NCBI RefSeq assembly: GCF_900103535.1
Contig: NZ_FNHQ01000004.1
Location: forward strand, 1 to 64,000
DNA: 64,000 bases
DNA from: Megasphaera paucivorans
GTDB lineage: Bacteria; Bacillota; Negativicutes; Veillonellales; Megasphaeraceae
Direction: 5' to 3'
In this document: positions 53,721-62,498 of the stretch, piece by piece
Numbering within the stretch: position 1 is the first letter of the stretch
Layout of the letters: every line of letters begins with the position of its first letter
The notes under the pieces: generated by a model
Seen by the model: the letters and a program-made list of their open reading frames with translations, nothing else
What the model was told of the DNA's origin: nothing
The model's database searches: none
Made by a program: the position numbers and the translations under genes

Positions 53721-54139
53721 TTTTCATTGCTGCCTTCAGCCGCTAGTCCAAAGTGCGTAATACCGGCACCTTTCAGTTCATCGAGCAAAGCAATTACCTG
53801 ACCGTAATCCAGTCCTTGATCAGCTCGTATAACAACAGCAAACTGAGGATGTATTCTGCGTTCTTCAGCAGCTCTTTTCAGTAACTCCGATGTATCTATC
53901 TGACGGTCATCCAGCCAAAGTGTGCCATCTTTTTTTAACGTTACCAAATAATTCACTTTAGCTTGTGTATCTGAGTGGGCAGCTTGCGGCAAATGGACGG
54001 CAATCGTCTTGACATCTACCATATACAAGGTGCTGATCATGAAAAACACCAATAAGAAAAACATGACATCAATCATAGGAATAATCATGACTTCCGGTTT
54101 AGTAAACGATCGTCTATCCCGCAGCCGCATATATCTCAC
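53717..54139 (-). CDS. exbD: Biopolymer transport protein ExbD
   Basis: The 140-residue protein has one membrane helix (residues 18-40, VMIIPMIDVMFFLLVFFMIST) containing the conserved proton-channel Asp of the IPMIDV motif. A periplasmic domain follows with VVIRADQGLDYGQVIALLDELKGAG. It forms the TonB-energising motor with ExbB. It overlaps exbB and tonB by four bases on each side. Confidence 0.95.
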   Translation of the reverse strand: MRYMRLRDRRSFTKPEVMIIPMIDVMFFLLVFFMISTLYMVDVKTIAVHLPQAAHSDTQAKVNYLVTLKKDGTLWLDDRQIDTSELLKRAAEERRIHPQFAVVIRADQGLDYGQVIALLDELKGAGITHFGLAAEGSNEK

Positions 54140-54753
54140 CTTCCTTGTATATCCGCACTATGCAGTTCCAGTGCAGAAAAACACATTTCCATATCGGTAA
54201 TGATATGATCCAGCCGCTGTATAAAATAAGCATGGATCACTAATGACAATATGGCGACACAAAGTCCAAATGCTGTAGCTATGAGTGCTTCTCCCACTCC
54301 TCCGGTAATAGCTGCCGCCTGTCCGGACTCAATATTAAAAATACTGAAAGACGTAATCATGCCGCTGATAGTACCTAATAATCCCAGCAAAGGCGCCATG
54401 GTAACGATACTATTCAAATAATACAGCCGACTGCGCAAGTTAGCTAGAAGAATACCTGATTGAATTTCCACAAACCCGTTAATCGGCATGGTGTCCTCCC
54501 GACTCATGGCTTCCTCGAGAATGTCAGCCAATCCGCCTTTGCTATGTTGTGAAAATTCTTTAGCTTTTTCATATTGTTTGGTTTTGATTAATGTATAAAA
54601 TCGAGCAGCAAAAGAACGCCCCGAGTCTGCCGTTTGATAATACAGCCATCGTTCTGCCCCGATATACACAACAAACAAAGAACACGCAAGGAGCACATAC
54701 ATGACAAAACCGCCCTTGTGAAATAATTGAAACCCTTGCCATATCCAATCCAT
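54136..54753 (-). CDS. exbB: Biopolymer transport protein ExbB (MotA/TolQ/ExbB proton channel)
   Basis: Three membrane helices are present (about residues 14-35, 105-130 and 150-175 of the 205-residue protein). The family motif LYYLNSIVTMAPLLGLLGTISGMITSF and the C-terminal GGVGEALIATAFGLCVAILSLVIH channel helix are clear. The frame extends upstream to 54813, but GGAGG lies five bases before the ATG at 54753, which also gives the expected N-terminus (MDWIWQGF). It is the pentameric channel subunit of the TonB motor. Confidence 0.95.
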   Translation of the reverse strand: MDWIWQGFQLFHKGGFVMYVLLACSLFVVYIGAERWLYYQTADSGRSFAARFYTLIKTKQYEKAKEFSQHSKGGLADILEEAMSREDTMPINGFVEIQSGILLANLRSRLYYLNSIVTMAPLLGLLGTISGMITSFSIFNIESGQAAAITGGVGEALIATAFGLCVAILSLVIHAYFIQRLDHIITDMEMCFSALELHSADIQGR

Positions 54754-54819
54754 ACATTCCTCCGTTTTCCTGTACCTGCCTAAAAATATGCCGATCGTTT
54801 CTGTACATTTCATGTTTGT

Positions 54820-55830
54820 TTATTTTAACCGTTTATGCAATATGTATAAAAAGTAAGGAGTTCCCAATAATGCAGTCATAATACCTGCCCTGATTTCTGT
54901 TTGCGGTACAATGACACGTCCCAGCGTATCGCAAAAAACAAGAAAAACTCCTCCGGCAAAGGCTGCTGCCGGAATGAGCCGCCGATGATCAGACCCGACG
55001 ATAAATCGCATCATATGCGGCATGACAAGACCTACAAAACCAATATTTCCGCTGACACAGACACTGATAGCTGTCAATAAGGAGGCTAAAGTCAATACAC
55101 ATAGCCGGAAAGGAATAACACGCATTCCCAACGCTTGTGCTTCCATATCTCCCAGAACCAGGACATTAAGATGCCGCGCCAACATACTGGTTATACAAAT
55201 ACATCCAATAATTGGTCCTGCCGCAATATATACATGATCCCAGCTGCGATAGTCCAATCCTCCTATGGTCCAAAATAAATATTGATGAAGCTGTTGATTC
55301 GTTCCCATGGTGAGCAACCCGGATGTAAGTGCGTTAAACAACATACCGACCACAATGCCGGCTAACAGCAGGGGCATAATTTTAACTCTGCCATGCCGTA
55401 CAGCCAGCAGTACCGTCAAACTGACGGCCAGCATAGCTCCCACGATAGCAAAAAGCGGCATATATACAGTTCCCAGAACGACGCTTCCCGAAAAAATAGC
55501 AAGAACAGCACCTAAAGAAGCCCCGCTGGAAACTCCTAAAATTGCGGGATCGGCCAAGGGATTCAGGAAAACAGCCTGCATGATAGTCCCTGAAACAGCC
55601 AATCCTCCCCCTACCAAAAATCCTACGGCCGTGCGCGGCATGCGGATATTCCAAAGTACGGCCTGTTCCTCTGCTGCAGAAGTCCCGCCATCCTGCAAAA
55701 ATATACCTTGTAAAATATGCGAAACAGAAATAGGAAATTGCCCTAACGATAAAGACAAAAGCACTACAAACAGACAGACGATTCCCATGCCGAGCCAAAT
55801 CAGCCAAACAGGCTTTTTTGCATTACTCAT
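54820..55830 (-). CDS. btuC: Cobalamin ABC transporter permease (BtuC/FecCD family)
   Basis: This 336-residue protein has about ten membrane helices and the BtuC/FecCD motifs RMPRTAVGFLVGGGLAVSGTIMQAVFLNPLADPAILGVSSGASLGA and GFVGLVMPHMMRFIVGSDHRRLIPAAAFAGG, each visible in pieces. The family transports vitamin B12, haem or ferric siderophores. The riboswitch favours B12. It overlaps the ATPase gene by eight bases. Confidence 0.9.
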   Translation of the reverse strand: MSNAKKPVWLIWLGMGIVCLFVVLLSLSLGQFPISVSHILQGIFLQDGGTSAAEEQAVLWNIRMPRTAVGFLVGGGLAVSGTIMQAVFLNPLADPAILGVSSGASLGAVLAIFSGSVVLGTVYMPLFAIVGAMLAVSLTVLLAVRHGRVKIMPLLLAGIVVGMLFNALTSGLLTMGTNQQLHQYLFWTIGGLDYRSWDHVYIAAGPIIGCICITSMLARHLNVLVLGDMEAQALGMRVIPFRLCVLTLASLLTAISVCVSGNIGFVGLVMPHMMRFIVGSDHRRLIPAAAFAGGVFLVFCDTLGRVIVPQTEIRAGIMTALLGTPYFLYILHKRLK

Positions 55831-56680
55831 GATCTGCTCCTCCTGTCTTGCCGATGATCACATCCAGTAACGCATCGCGTCCGGAAGCAGATGACGGGGC
55901 ACTGTAAATATCGAGATGTCCCGTTGTACTATTTTGCCGCACGGCGATAGGCATCCCATATACAGCACTGAGATTTTCTTCGGTCAATACCTCGGCCGGT
56001 TTTCCTATGGCTGCCGTCATCCCTGCTCCCAGCAATATCAGTTTTGTACAGAAACGGGCGGCCAGTGCCAATTCATGAACAACAAGAATTACCGTCTTGC
56101 CGCGAGTACAGAGGACACGGCAAAGACGCAGTATCTCCTCCTGATAGAAGACATCTAATCCGGCCGTCGGTTCATCCAAAAACAAGAGCGGTGTTTGCTG
56201 TGCCAAAATCTTTGCCAGTAACACCCGCTGCTGCTGTCCTCCGGAAAGTGTGAGCATATCCCTATCTGCAACCTGCATCACTCCGGTGTACTGCATACAG
56301 GCATCGACGATACGACGATCATTTTCACCTTCCTGCTGCCACCAATGCAGATGCGGATATCGCCCTGTCGCGACCACATCTCGTACCGTATACCCCGGCA
56401 GCAGGCCATCGTGCTGCTTCAAATACGCTGCCTGTTGTGCAAACGTTCCGGCACGTAATTTTCCGATAGGAGTACCGCACAGTTCTACGACTCCCTGCCG
56501 GATAGGCAAAAAACCTCGTATTGTCTTAAGCAGTGTACTCTTTCCTGCACCATTAGGACCAATAATGCCGATCATGTCCCCACGGTGTACCGTTAAATCG
56601 ATGTTTTGCAAAACTGTCAGTGTACCATAGCCGGCAGAAAGCCTATGTATATGTAAAACTATATCAGTAGATTCAATCAT
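55823..56680 (-). CDS. btuD: Cobalamin ABC transporter ATPase
   Basis: The 285-residue ATPase has Walker A GPNGAGKS, Q-loop YLKQHD, signature LSGGQQQRVLLAKIL, Walker B PLLFLDEPTAGLD, and the H-loop VILVVHE. It groups with BtuD/FecE/HmuV importers by length and neighbours. The C-terminal 30 residues extend beyond the usual domain. It is transcribed between btuF and btuC. Confidence 0.9.
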   Translation of the reverse strand: MIESTDIVLHIHRLSAGYGTLTVLQNIDLTVHRGDMIGIIGPNGAGKSTLLKTIRGFLPIRQGVVELCGTPIGKLRAGTFAQQAAYLKQHDGLLPGYTVRDVVATGRYPHLHWWQQEGENDRRIVDACMQYTGVMQVADRDMLTLSGGQQQRVLLAKILAQQTPLLFLDEPTAGLDVFYQEEILRLCRVLCTRGKTVILVVHELALAARFCTKLILLGAGMTAAIGKPAEVLTEENLSAVYGMPIAVRQNSTTGHLDIYSAPSSASGRDALLDVIIGKTGGADHE

Positions 56681-56691
56681 GATGATCCCTC

Positions 56692-57687
56692 TTATAGAAC
56701 AGCTGAAATGTGTTGTCCGTCAGCCTGTGCAAAAGACTGTCCATATACAGAAAAAGCAATTTCACGAATACCGAAAACAATATCCTGTGACCCGTTATAC
56801 AGGTAGCTCTCACGTGGTTTCACCAAGTGATTTTCCTTCACTGCTGTCAAGGTTTGTAGAGCCGGATCTTCCAAATATTGCTGCACAAAGCGGTCGGAAT
56901 CATAATTGCCGTGATTTGTATAGGAAGGCAGAAACAAGTAATCCGGATTTATTTTAACCAGCATTTCTTTGCTCATTGCCTGTCCATTGCGGATACCTGC
57001 CGTGGCCATTCCGTTAGTTACACCGGCATACCGGCAGGCATCATCAAACAAGCAGCCTATGCCGCCATAGGTGTTCATAAGAGAAATAAGAACAACGGAT
57101 TTTCGCTGTTCCTGCGGAATCGCATCTACCTGCCGTTTAATATCCGCAAGCTGCACATCCATCTGCCGGATTATCTCGCTGCCGCGTTCTTCTTCTCCGA
57201 TAACCTGGGACAGGAGACGTATGGTATCTTTAACCTCTGCCATTGTCACGGCTCCTTTACACACTACAACAGGGATTCCCAAGTCACGCAGCGGAACAAC
57301 CTTCTCCAAACTTCCCCAATCCGGAATAATAACGACATCCGGTTTCATGGCAGCGATGGCTTCTACAGAAGGATCTGTTATTTTCACCGGAATCTGTTGT
57401 GCCTGCGGCACAACCGTAGAGTTTAACGGATCGTCGAGCAGCGCATTGACAGCCACCATGTTACTGGGGGATACTAAGCCCAGCATCATCTCATCCGTTT
57501 CCATGGAAAGGGTCAAAATACGCTGTGGTTTACTGTTAAAATGAACAACAGTCCCCTGCACGTCAGTCACATCATATCCACCAGCGGAAACAGCAGAAGC
57601 CGTCGTTGCTGCAGGAGCATGACAACCTGATAAAATAAGCAGCATGGATAATAAAAGAATACAAAGAGCTCCATATATACGCTTCAA
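56692..57687 (-). CDS. btuF: Cobalamin-binding periplasmic lipoprotein
   Basis: This is a helical-backbone (class III) binding protein of the BtuF/FhuD type. The lipoprotein signal (YGALCILLLSMLLILSGC) is followed by two lobes with VTDVQGTVVHFNSKPQRILTL and KPDVVIIPDWGS. The second lobe includes NPDYLFLPSY. The longer frame starts at 57708 inside the Shine-Dalgarno region. The better start is a TTG at 57687 placed nine bases after GGAGG, which gives a 331-residue protein beginning MKRIYG. It is the first gene behind the cobalamin riboswitch. Confidence 0.87.
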   Translation of the reverse strand: MKRIYGALCILLLSMLLILSGCHAPAATTASAVSAGGYDVTDVQGTVVHFNSKPQRILTLSMETDEMMLGLVSPSNMVAVNALLDDPLNSTVVPQAQQIPVKITDPSVEAIAAMKPDVVIIPDWGSLEKVVPLRDLGIPVVVCKGAVTMAEVKDTIRLLSQVIGEEERGSEIIRQMDVQLADIKRQVDAIPQEQRKSVVLISLMNTYGGIGCLFDDACRYAGVTNGMATAGIRNGQAMSKEMLVKINPDYLFLPSYTNHGNYDSDRFVQQYLEDPALQTLTAVKENHLVKPRESYLYNGSQDIVFGIREIAFSVYGQSFAQADGQHISAVL

Positions 57688-57706
57688 AAAGCAATTCCTC
57701 CAACAC

Positions 57707-57735
57707 AAAAAAGCCGCAAGGAAAAACCTTACGGC
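57707..57735 (-). terminator. Expression-platform terminator of the cobalamin riboswitch
   Basis: A nine-bp stem (57713-57721 with 57727-57735, one G-U pair) has a five-base loop and is followed on the minus strand by six U. It sits right before the btuF Shine-Dalgarno sequence, so B12 probably causes premature termination. Confidence 0.88.
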
Positions 57736-57765
57736 AGCTTATCTAAAAAAAGTCCAGACAATCTC

Positions 57766-57955
57766 CATTCCCATCGCTCGCAGGTCAATCGGTGATTATG
57801 AATCAGGCAGTTCTTCTGACTTAAGTTCATTGCTTTGCTGCGCCTTCCCGGAATACTCCAGTGACATTGTGCAACGCGGCTCACTTTTACAGCGGCGGGA
57901 CCGTGCCGGATTTCAACCGGCTTATCTATTAAGCCCATAGGGGCACCTGATCTAC
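57766..57955 (-). promoter_or_regulatory. Cobalamin (adenosylcobalamin) riboswitch
   Basis: On the minus strand the conserved aptamer features appear in order: GTGCCCC, AAGCCGGTTGAAATCCGGCA, CGGTCCCGCCGCTGTAA, the B12-box-like TGTCACTGG, CCGGGAAGGCG, and the closing GTCAG-AGAACTGCC segment. It controls the eight-gene transport and remodelling operon from btuF to the cbiR-like gene. Confidence 0.95.
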
Positions 57956-57960
57956 TATAT

Positions 57961-58338
57961 ATAGTTGTAAAAACAGCACGGATAAGTTAGCTAAACAACA
58001 TGTTCAGTTCCTTACCGGTACTAAAAGAATACTATGAATTTCTATTATGGCCAAATAAACCCATATATTCTCTTGTCGTACATATACCAAGCTTGACCTG
58101 TTTCCATCTATGTAAGCCACCCTGGCATGTAAATTATACACTGAACGTAAAGATAAATGCAATATTTTTTTATAAATATCATGAATTATACAAGTGAAAT
58201 TCTATTATTTCAAAAAAAATGCAAATTTAATTTGTGCCAAAATACAGTAAGCATCTACAATGAGCATCTCCTGGGTGTACTGTCCAGATAGAGAATATCA
58301 TCTAACATGTATTTTTCTTATGATCAAGTAATTAAAAC
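57961..58338. other. Intergenic stretch between the riboswitch and the AT-rich island
   Basis: No gene is visible. It should hold the promoter for the riboswitch transcript near 57960-57985 (a weak TATATA with no convincing -35) and the 3' trailer of the neighbouring island gene. Composition becomes clearly AT-rich after about 58150. Confidence 0.5.
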
Positions 58339-60873
58339 TCATACGGATATATCATGTTGGTTGATAATATTGAGTTTTTCTAATTTGAAATTTGATTCAG
58401 AAAGACAATTGATCCAAAGCGTAACCATTTGAAAAATTTGCAATTTAATCTTATCATTTGAAGATTCAGCTGAAGAGACAAAATTTATGTTCTTCATCTT
58501 ATCATAAATTTTACGGCGTTTATATTCAAACTGAATCAGTACATTTAACTCTTGCTCTGAAAAAATTCTATTATCAGCTTTACTATCAATATATACTACA
58601 TCATATTGTATCAACAAAATCGCTTCCGGAATATTCTTAACATGATCTCTATAAAAACTTTTTGGACTTTCTCCTAATTCTTCCCACTTTAAAGAAACGT
58701 CATCACCTGTAACTACCATAGCATCATCTAATGCATTAAATTTATTTCGTAATAGTTCAGCGATTGCATCAATTTTTTCGCTGAAAATAGCGTCATGCAT
58801 CATATATCGTAAGAATACATTTTCATCAAGATGAAGCTTTAACTGTTCTTTGGGCGGCAGGAAAGACTGTTCCCATTTTTTAGCCTGCGTTAACATGCTC
58901 ATATCCATAATCGCTTCTACGGACCTCGATTCATGCTTATATTTAGGTATTTTCAACATGGCTCTGAGAACACCATTATCAATTTGTGCGGTACCTTTTT
59001 CGTTGATTAAATGAGGGAATTTTTGTTCAAGAAGCGATCGAATCAACATCGCTCGTCTAATCATAAAGAATTGATCGAATTCATTGACTTGATTTGGGCC
59101 AAGTATATTAATATACCCTCTTAACCGACTAATAAAATCAGGGCCTTTACTTTCTTTAAACTTATTCAAAAATAGTTGTTTTTCTTTTTCAATTTCAATT
59201 TTTTCTCCACAAAATTCAGCAAAAGAACTACTGGTCCCTCCAACAAAAACAAATATAGCCTTGCCGATTGGGTGAAAACTTTCTTCATCTTTATAAATTC
59301 CATCCTGCATAGGTGACAGAAAATATTTTAACCACCCCCAGCTTTCATGAAAATACGAGTCAAATTCATCAAAAATAACAAAGGGTATTTTTCCTCGCAG
59401 ATTGGAATCACTTATTTGATGAAATGCCTTCTGTAATTCGAGTACTGTTGAAAATTGAGAAATATTATAGCTCATTTTTGTTATGCTTTCAGAAAATTTA
59501 CTGATAGCCATTTGATTGAGACCATAAGATTTACCGGAACCCGGAGTACCAAATATTGCAATAGATAAGGGTCTGTTAGCGTTTTTTGATACAATATATT
59601 CCGAAATTAAGTTATGTATGGTTCGATAACTTTCAATTTCAATTCGATCTATTGTTTTTAATTTTCCGAATTTAGCGGTAGGGATATGCATTAGCACATT
59701 TTCTTCCCCATTTTTGACCAAATCAAATGCCATTTGTGAAATGCTGGCAGAACTTTTTTCTTGTAGAATACACCAATTATCCTGATATTCCCTATTCAAA
59801 ACATTTGGTATTTTTACATCTTGTACATATTCAGGATCTGTATCTTTAATTAAATTTTGTTCAAACATAAGAGGATTGGGAAACGAAGAACTGTCCGGTT
59901 TTTCTCCAAAACCATAGTAAAAATACTTTCTTACAGCACTAATTCCTTCTCGAATTCCTTGAAAAATTAAAATGGGAAGCTCTTCTGCTTTATATTCTAA
60001 AAATGCAGTTGAAAATCCAGCTACAAAAGCAGAAACAAGACCATACATTTCTCCATCATTGTTATTCCTGAAATCTCCTTCAAACTCATACGGCAAAAAA
60101 TACAAAAACGATTGGTGCGTATCATCATTTTCACAATAAATGACACCTTCCAATCCAAAAATAACAATAAGATGTTTACATTTTAATAAAAATGATAAAT
60201 TAGGATTATTTTCTAGCTGCCAAGTAAAATCATGCGCCGTTTTTTCCCAAGATATGCTTTTGCTGATATTGACCCCTTTTGAACGAAGATCATCCGCATT
60301 AATAATAATAATAGTTTTATCCCTATGATACCTGAATAAGTGCTGTAAAAGAGGATTTCCTTCTATGGGATTATCCATTTTATAAAAAACAACAGGTGTT
60401 ATCCCTGTACTTTTGATAGCCAGCGGCCAATACCCGGCATGTTGATTAAATCCATTATTTTCATCATCAATAACAACAATGGGAGCATCAATTACATCTT
60501 CTTCCAAGGGTAATACATTTAAATTATTGTTTGTTGTTCCACCTGAAAACCCCATAAATCTATATAGTCTATAAACTTTAGATTCTTTTTGATTAGTTGA
60601 ACGAGGATATGGCTTTATTTCAACAAAGGAATACAAAAAATGATCATGATAGAAGCTATTCTCTTTAGGAATAACTGGAGAAATAATAGTTTGATCCGTT
60701 GCCAAAGCAATCATTTTTGCTAAAAGAAATGCCGCACCCGGTACGGATAACTGATGTAAATTAATGCTGTTTTCCCAATTGAGTTTTTTTTCTTCCTGCG
60801 GAAGTATATTCCAGAGCAATACGTTGACACATATATCGCCTGTAACAATAATTTTTATTTTTTGCTTTTCCAC
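58339..60873 (-). CDS. Large multidomain P-loop ATPase: PfkB-like N-terminus, AAA+ core, RyR-like C-terminus
   Basis: No named gene is recognised. Residues 1-330 resemble a degenerate PfkB/ribokinase fold: IIVTGDICVN at the start, HLIVIFGLEGVIYC, and GEMYGLVSAFVAGF, which parallels the GAGDAFVAGF active-site helix but lacks the catalytic Asp. After a linker (IPTAKFGKLKTIDR) comes an AAA+-type domain with Walker A FGTPGSGKS (Lys near 451), Walker B FVIFDEFD (near 505), and VFVGGTSSSF as sensor 1. Near residues 725-800, WEELGESPKSFYRDHVKNIPEA followed by FSEQELNVLIQFEYKRR resembles bacterial RyR-type ligand-binding domains. The GTG at 60873 follows GGAGG by eight bases. Composition is AT-rich. 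A nucleotide- or ligand-sensing signalling role is inference. Confidence 0.75.
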   Translation of the reverse strand: MEKQKIKIIVTGDICVNVLLWNILPQEEKKLNWENSINLHQLSVPGAAFLLAKMIALATDQTIISPVIPKENSFYHDHFLYSFVEIKPYPRSTNQKESKVYRLYRFMGFSGGTTNNNLNVLPLEEDVIDAPIVVIDDENNGFNQHAGYWPLAIKSTGITPVVFYKMDNPIEGNPLLQHLFRYHRDKTIIIINADDLRSKGVNISKSISWEKTAHDFTWQLENNPNLSFLLKCKHLIVIFGLEGVIYCENDDTHQSFLYFLPYEFEGDFRNNNDGEMYGLVSAFVAGFSTAFLEYKAEELPILIFQGIREGISAVRKYFYYGFGEKPDSSSFPNPLMFEQNLIKDTDPEYVQDVKIPNVLNREYQDNWCILQEKSSASISQMAFDLVKNGEENVLMHIPTAKFGKLKTIDRIEIESYRTIHNLISEYIVSKNANRPLSIAIFGTPGSGKSYGLNQMAISKFSESITKMSYNISQFSTVLELQKAFHQISDSNLRGKIPFVIFDEFDSYFHESWGWLKYFLSPMQDGIYKDEESFHPIGKAIFVFVGGTSSSFAEFCGEKIEIEKEKQLFLNKFKESKGPDFISRLRGYINILGPNQVNEFDQFFMIRRAMLIRSLLEQKFPHLINEKGTAQIDNGVLRAMLKIPKYKHESRSVEAIMDMSMLTQAKKWEQSFLPPKEQLKLHLDENVFLRYMMHDAIFSEKIDAIAELLRNKFNALDDAMVVTGDDVSLKWEELGESPKSFYRDHVKNIPEAILLIQYDVVYIDSKADNRIFSEQELNVLIQFEYKRRKIYDKMKNINFVSSAESSNDKIKLQIFQMVTLWINCLSESNFKLEKLNIINQHDISV

Positions 60874-60927
60874 ATTAAACACCTCCCCACATATGAACTG
60901 ACATTTTTATATTGAACAATGTGACAT

Positions 60928-62184
60928 TTATTTATTATTGGATTGCTTTAACACATTAATTAACTTCAACCAAACAACTTGAGTCCGCTTAAAATCCTCA
61001 TAATGTTTTTTCACATGTAAATGAAAATAATCAAACTCATCTAAAATGAGTTCAAACTTATCTTCATTAAAATAATTACATATACAAGGCACCACATGTT
61101 TAAGTTTTTCTCTGATTAACGCTATTTCGTTTTCATAATTTTTATTTTGTGTTACGTAGAGTAACAGTGGTTTATACCGAATCCATCCAATAGCCACTTT
61201 TAAAAATCTTTGAGTAGTTGTTCCTGGATCAATCTTTATACTTTTTAGATTACCCGGAAGTGAACCAAAAAGTAATTGTTCACAGGATAAAAAGCTATCA
61301 TGAAACGTATAACAAGGGATTTTTTTGACAACTCTATTACAAATACACGTACTTAAAAATGTGTCTTCTCCTCTTGCTCCTGGGGGATTATAAAACGGAA
61401 ATATTTTATCAATTTTTGTTAAATTGAATCCTAAATTAGAACCAGAAATAAATTTCATTCCATTCGTTTCCTTAACATGTATCGTTTTATTATTAGTTTT
61501 TATGTTAACATCTGCATACGTAATTCCGCCATCCTCCATCTTTGTTTTTACAGATTGCCAGTTGATGATGTCATTACTTACCGCCTCGATAAAAATCCGA
61601 AAATCATTTTCTGAAAGTTTAGAATTAAACTCCAATTGCGGCATTGGTGAAATATATCCACAATGATACCCGTGTGTTATATCAGCATACTTAAGATTTT
61701 GGATATGTGTCAGCAGTACATTTTCTCCCTTCCATAAAATAGTATTATTCATTTTAATATTTGCTATTGGATATTCATCATCATCAAAAAAAACAAGATA
61801 ATCCATTCCTTTTTTTATAGCAAAATATAAAACCGCATTTCTTTTCATGGCATATCCCTCGCCAAATATTAGTTCGGCTTCTTCTAATGTGACAATATTT
61901 TTTTTGACCAATGTTTCTATTTCGCTTAGAATCACAGTATTATTTAAATAATGAATGGAATCCATCATTTCTAATATTTTAGGATCCGTAATGGTGTAAT
62001 CATTTACAACTGTATTTGTATAATGCAAATCATATGCAATAAACAGATGAATCCCTATATTATCATTATGTATCAATCCCGATTCTTTCCAATTGTGCAC
62101 ATACATTTTTATTACATTTTTAAAATTTTTGCGGCCTGTCACAAAACCAATACCAATATTTATTTTTTTTTCTTTACTATCCAA
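60928..62184 (-). CDS. GT-A-fold glycosyltransferase-like protein
   Basis: The protein (about 418 residues) has features of a GT2-like nucleotide-sugar transferase. NIGIGFVTGRKNFKNVIKMYVHNW begins the fold. DYLVFFDDDEYP near residue 130 supplies a metal-binding DxD, and GARGEDTFLST near 273 resembles the acidic-base ED motif. No membrane helix is seen. The longer frame starts at 62277, but a TTG at 62184 with AGGAGG nine bases upstream starts at the conserved first strand. The acceptor is unknown. It lies 54 bases upstream of the large ATPase gene in the same direction and shares its AT-rich composition, so the two probably form one unit. Confidence 0.7.
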   Translation of the reverse strand: MDSKEKKINIGIGFVTGRKNFKNVIKMYVHNWKESGLIHNDNIGIHLFIAYDLHYTNTVVNDYTITDPKILEMMDSIHYLNNTVILSEIETLVKKNIVTLEEAELIFGEGYAMKRNAVLYFAIKKGMDYLVFFDDDEYPIANIKMNNTILWKGENVLLTHIQNLKYADITHGYHCGYISPMPQLEFNSKLSENDFRIFIEAVSNDIINWQSVKTKMEDGGITYADVNIKTNNKTIHVKETNGMKFISGSNLGFNLTKIDKIFPFYNPPGARGEDTFLSTCICNRVVKKIPCYTFHDSFLSCEQLLFGSLPGNLKSIKIDPGTTTQRFLKVAIGWIRYKPLLLYVTQNKNYENEIALIREKLKHVVPCICNYFNEDKFELILDEFDYFHLHVKKHYEDFKRTQVVWLKLINVLKQSNNK

Positions 62185-62253
62185 TTGAACACGCCTCCTA
62201 TATTTTAATGATATTTTTACACATACTGTCGTTTTCTCTATCTTTTGATAAGT

Positions 62254-62299
62254 GTATTTACTAAGACCCACTTTCATAAAAGTGGGTCTTAGTAAATAC
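62254..62299. repeat. Perfect 21-bp hairpin, copy A of a small dispersed repeat
   Basis: The arms 62254-62274 and 62279-62299 pair perfectly around a CATA loop. The right arm and the following AT-rich tail (to about 62316) closely match the hairpin at 63519-63574. It lies between the thioesterase end and the glycosyltransferase start, and could double as the thioesterase terminator although the U tract is weak. Confidence 0.75.
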
Positions 62300-62498
62300 G
62301 TCCATTTTTATTTTGTTGACAATAATATATTATTATAATTTTATATTTATTCAATATAGTATGAAATTAAGATACAAAAATATAACTAAAATGGTATGTA
62401 AATCATAATATGCATCACATTTTATGTTTCTAATCCGAAAGATTTTTTTACTATTTCCATAAATTTTTAAGACAACTCTCCCGAAATTCCAAAATAAA
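62300..62498. other. AT-rich gap after the thioesterase gene
   Basis: No gene is seen. Short frames here have no ribosome-binding site. A TTGACA at 62315-62320 lacks a properly spaced -10. Confidence 0.4.

Noticed and set aside
57071-57544. Plus-strand frame of 157 codons opposite btuF
   Set aside because: Antisense shadow of the binding-protein gene; Ser/Thr-rich with no ribosome-binding site.
62254-62299. Simple terminator for the thioesterase gene
   Set aside because: The stem is strong but there is no U tract on the minus strand, it is 200 bases past the stop, and its sequence recurs at 63519-63574, so it is reported as a repeat instead.
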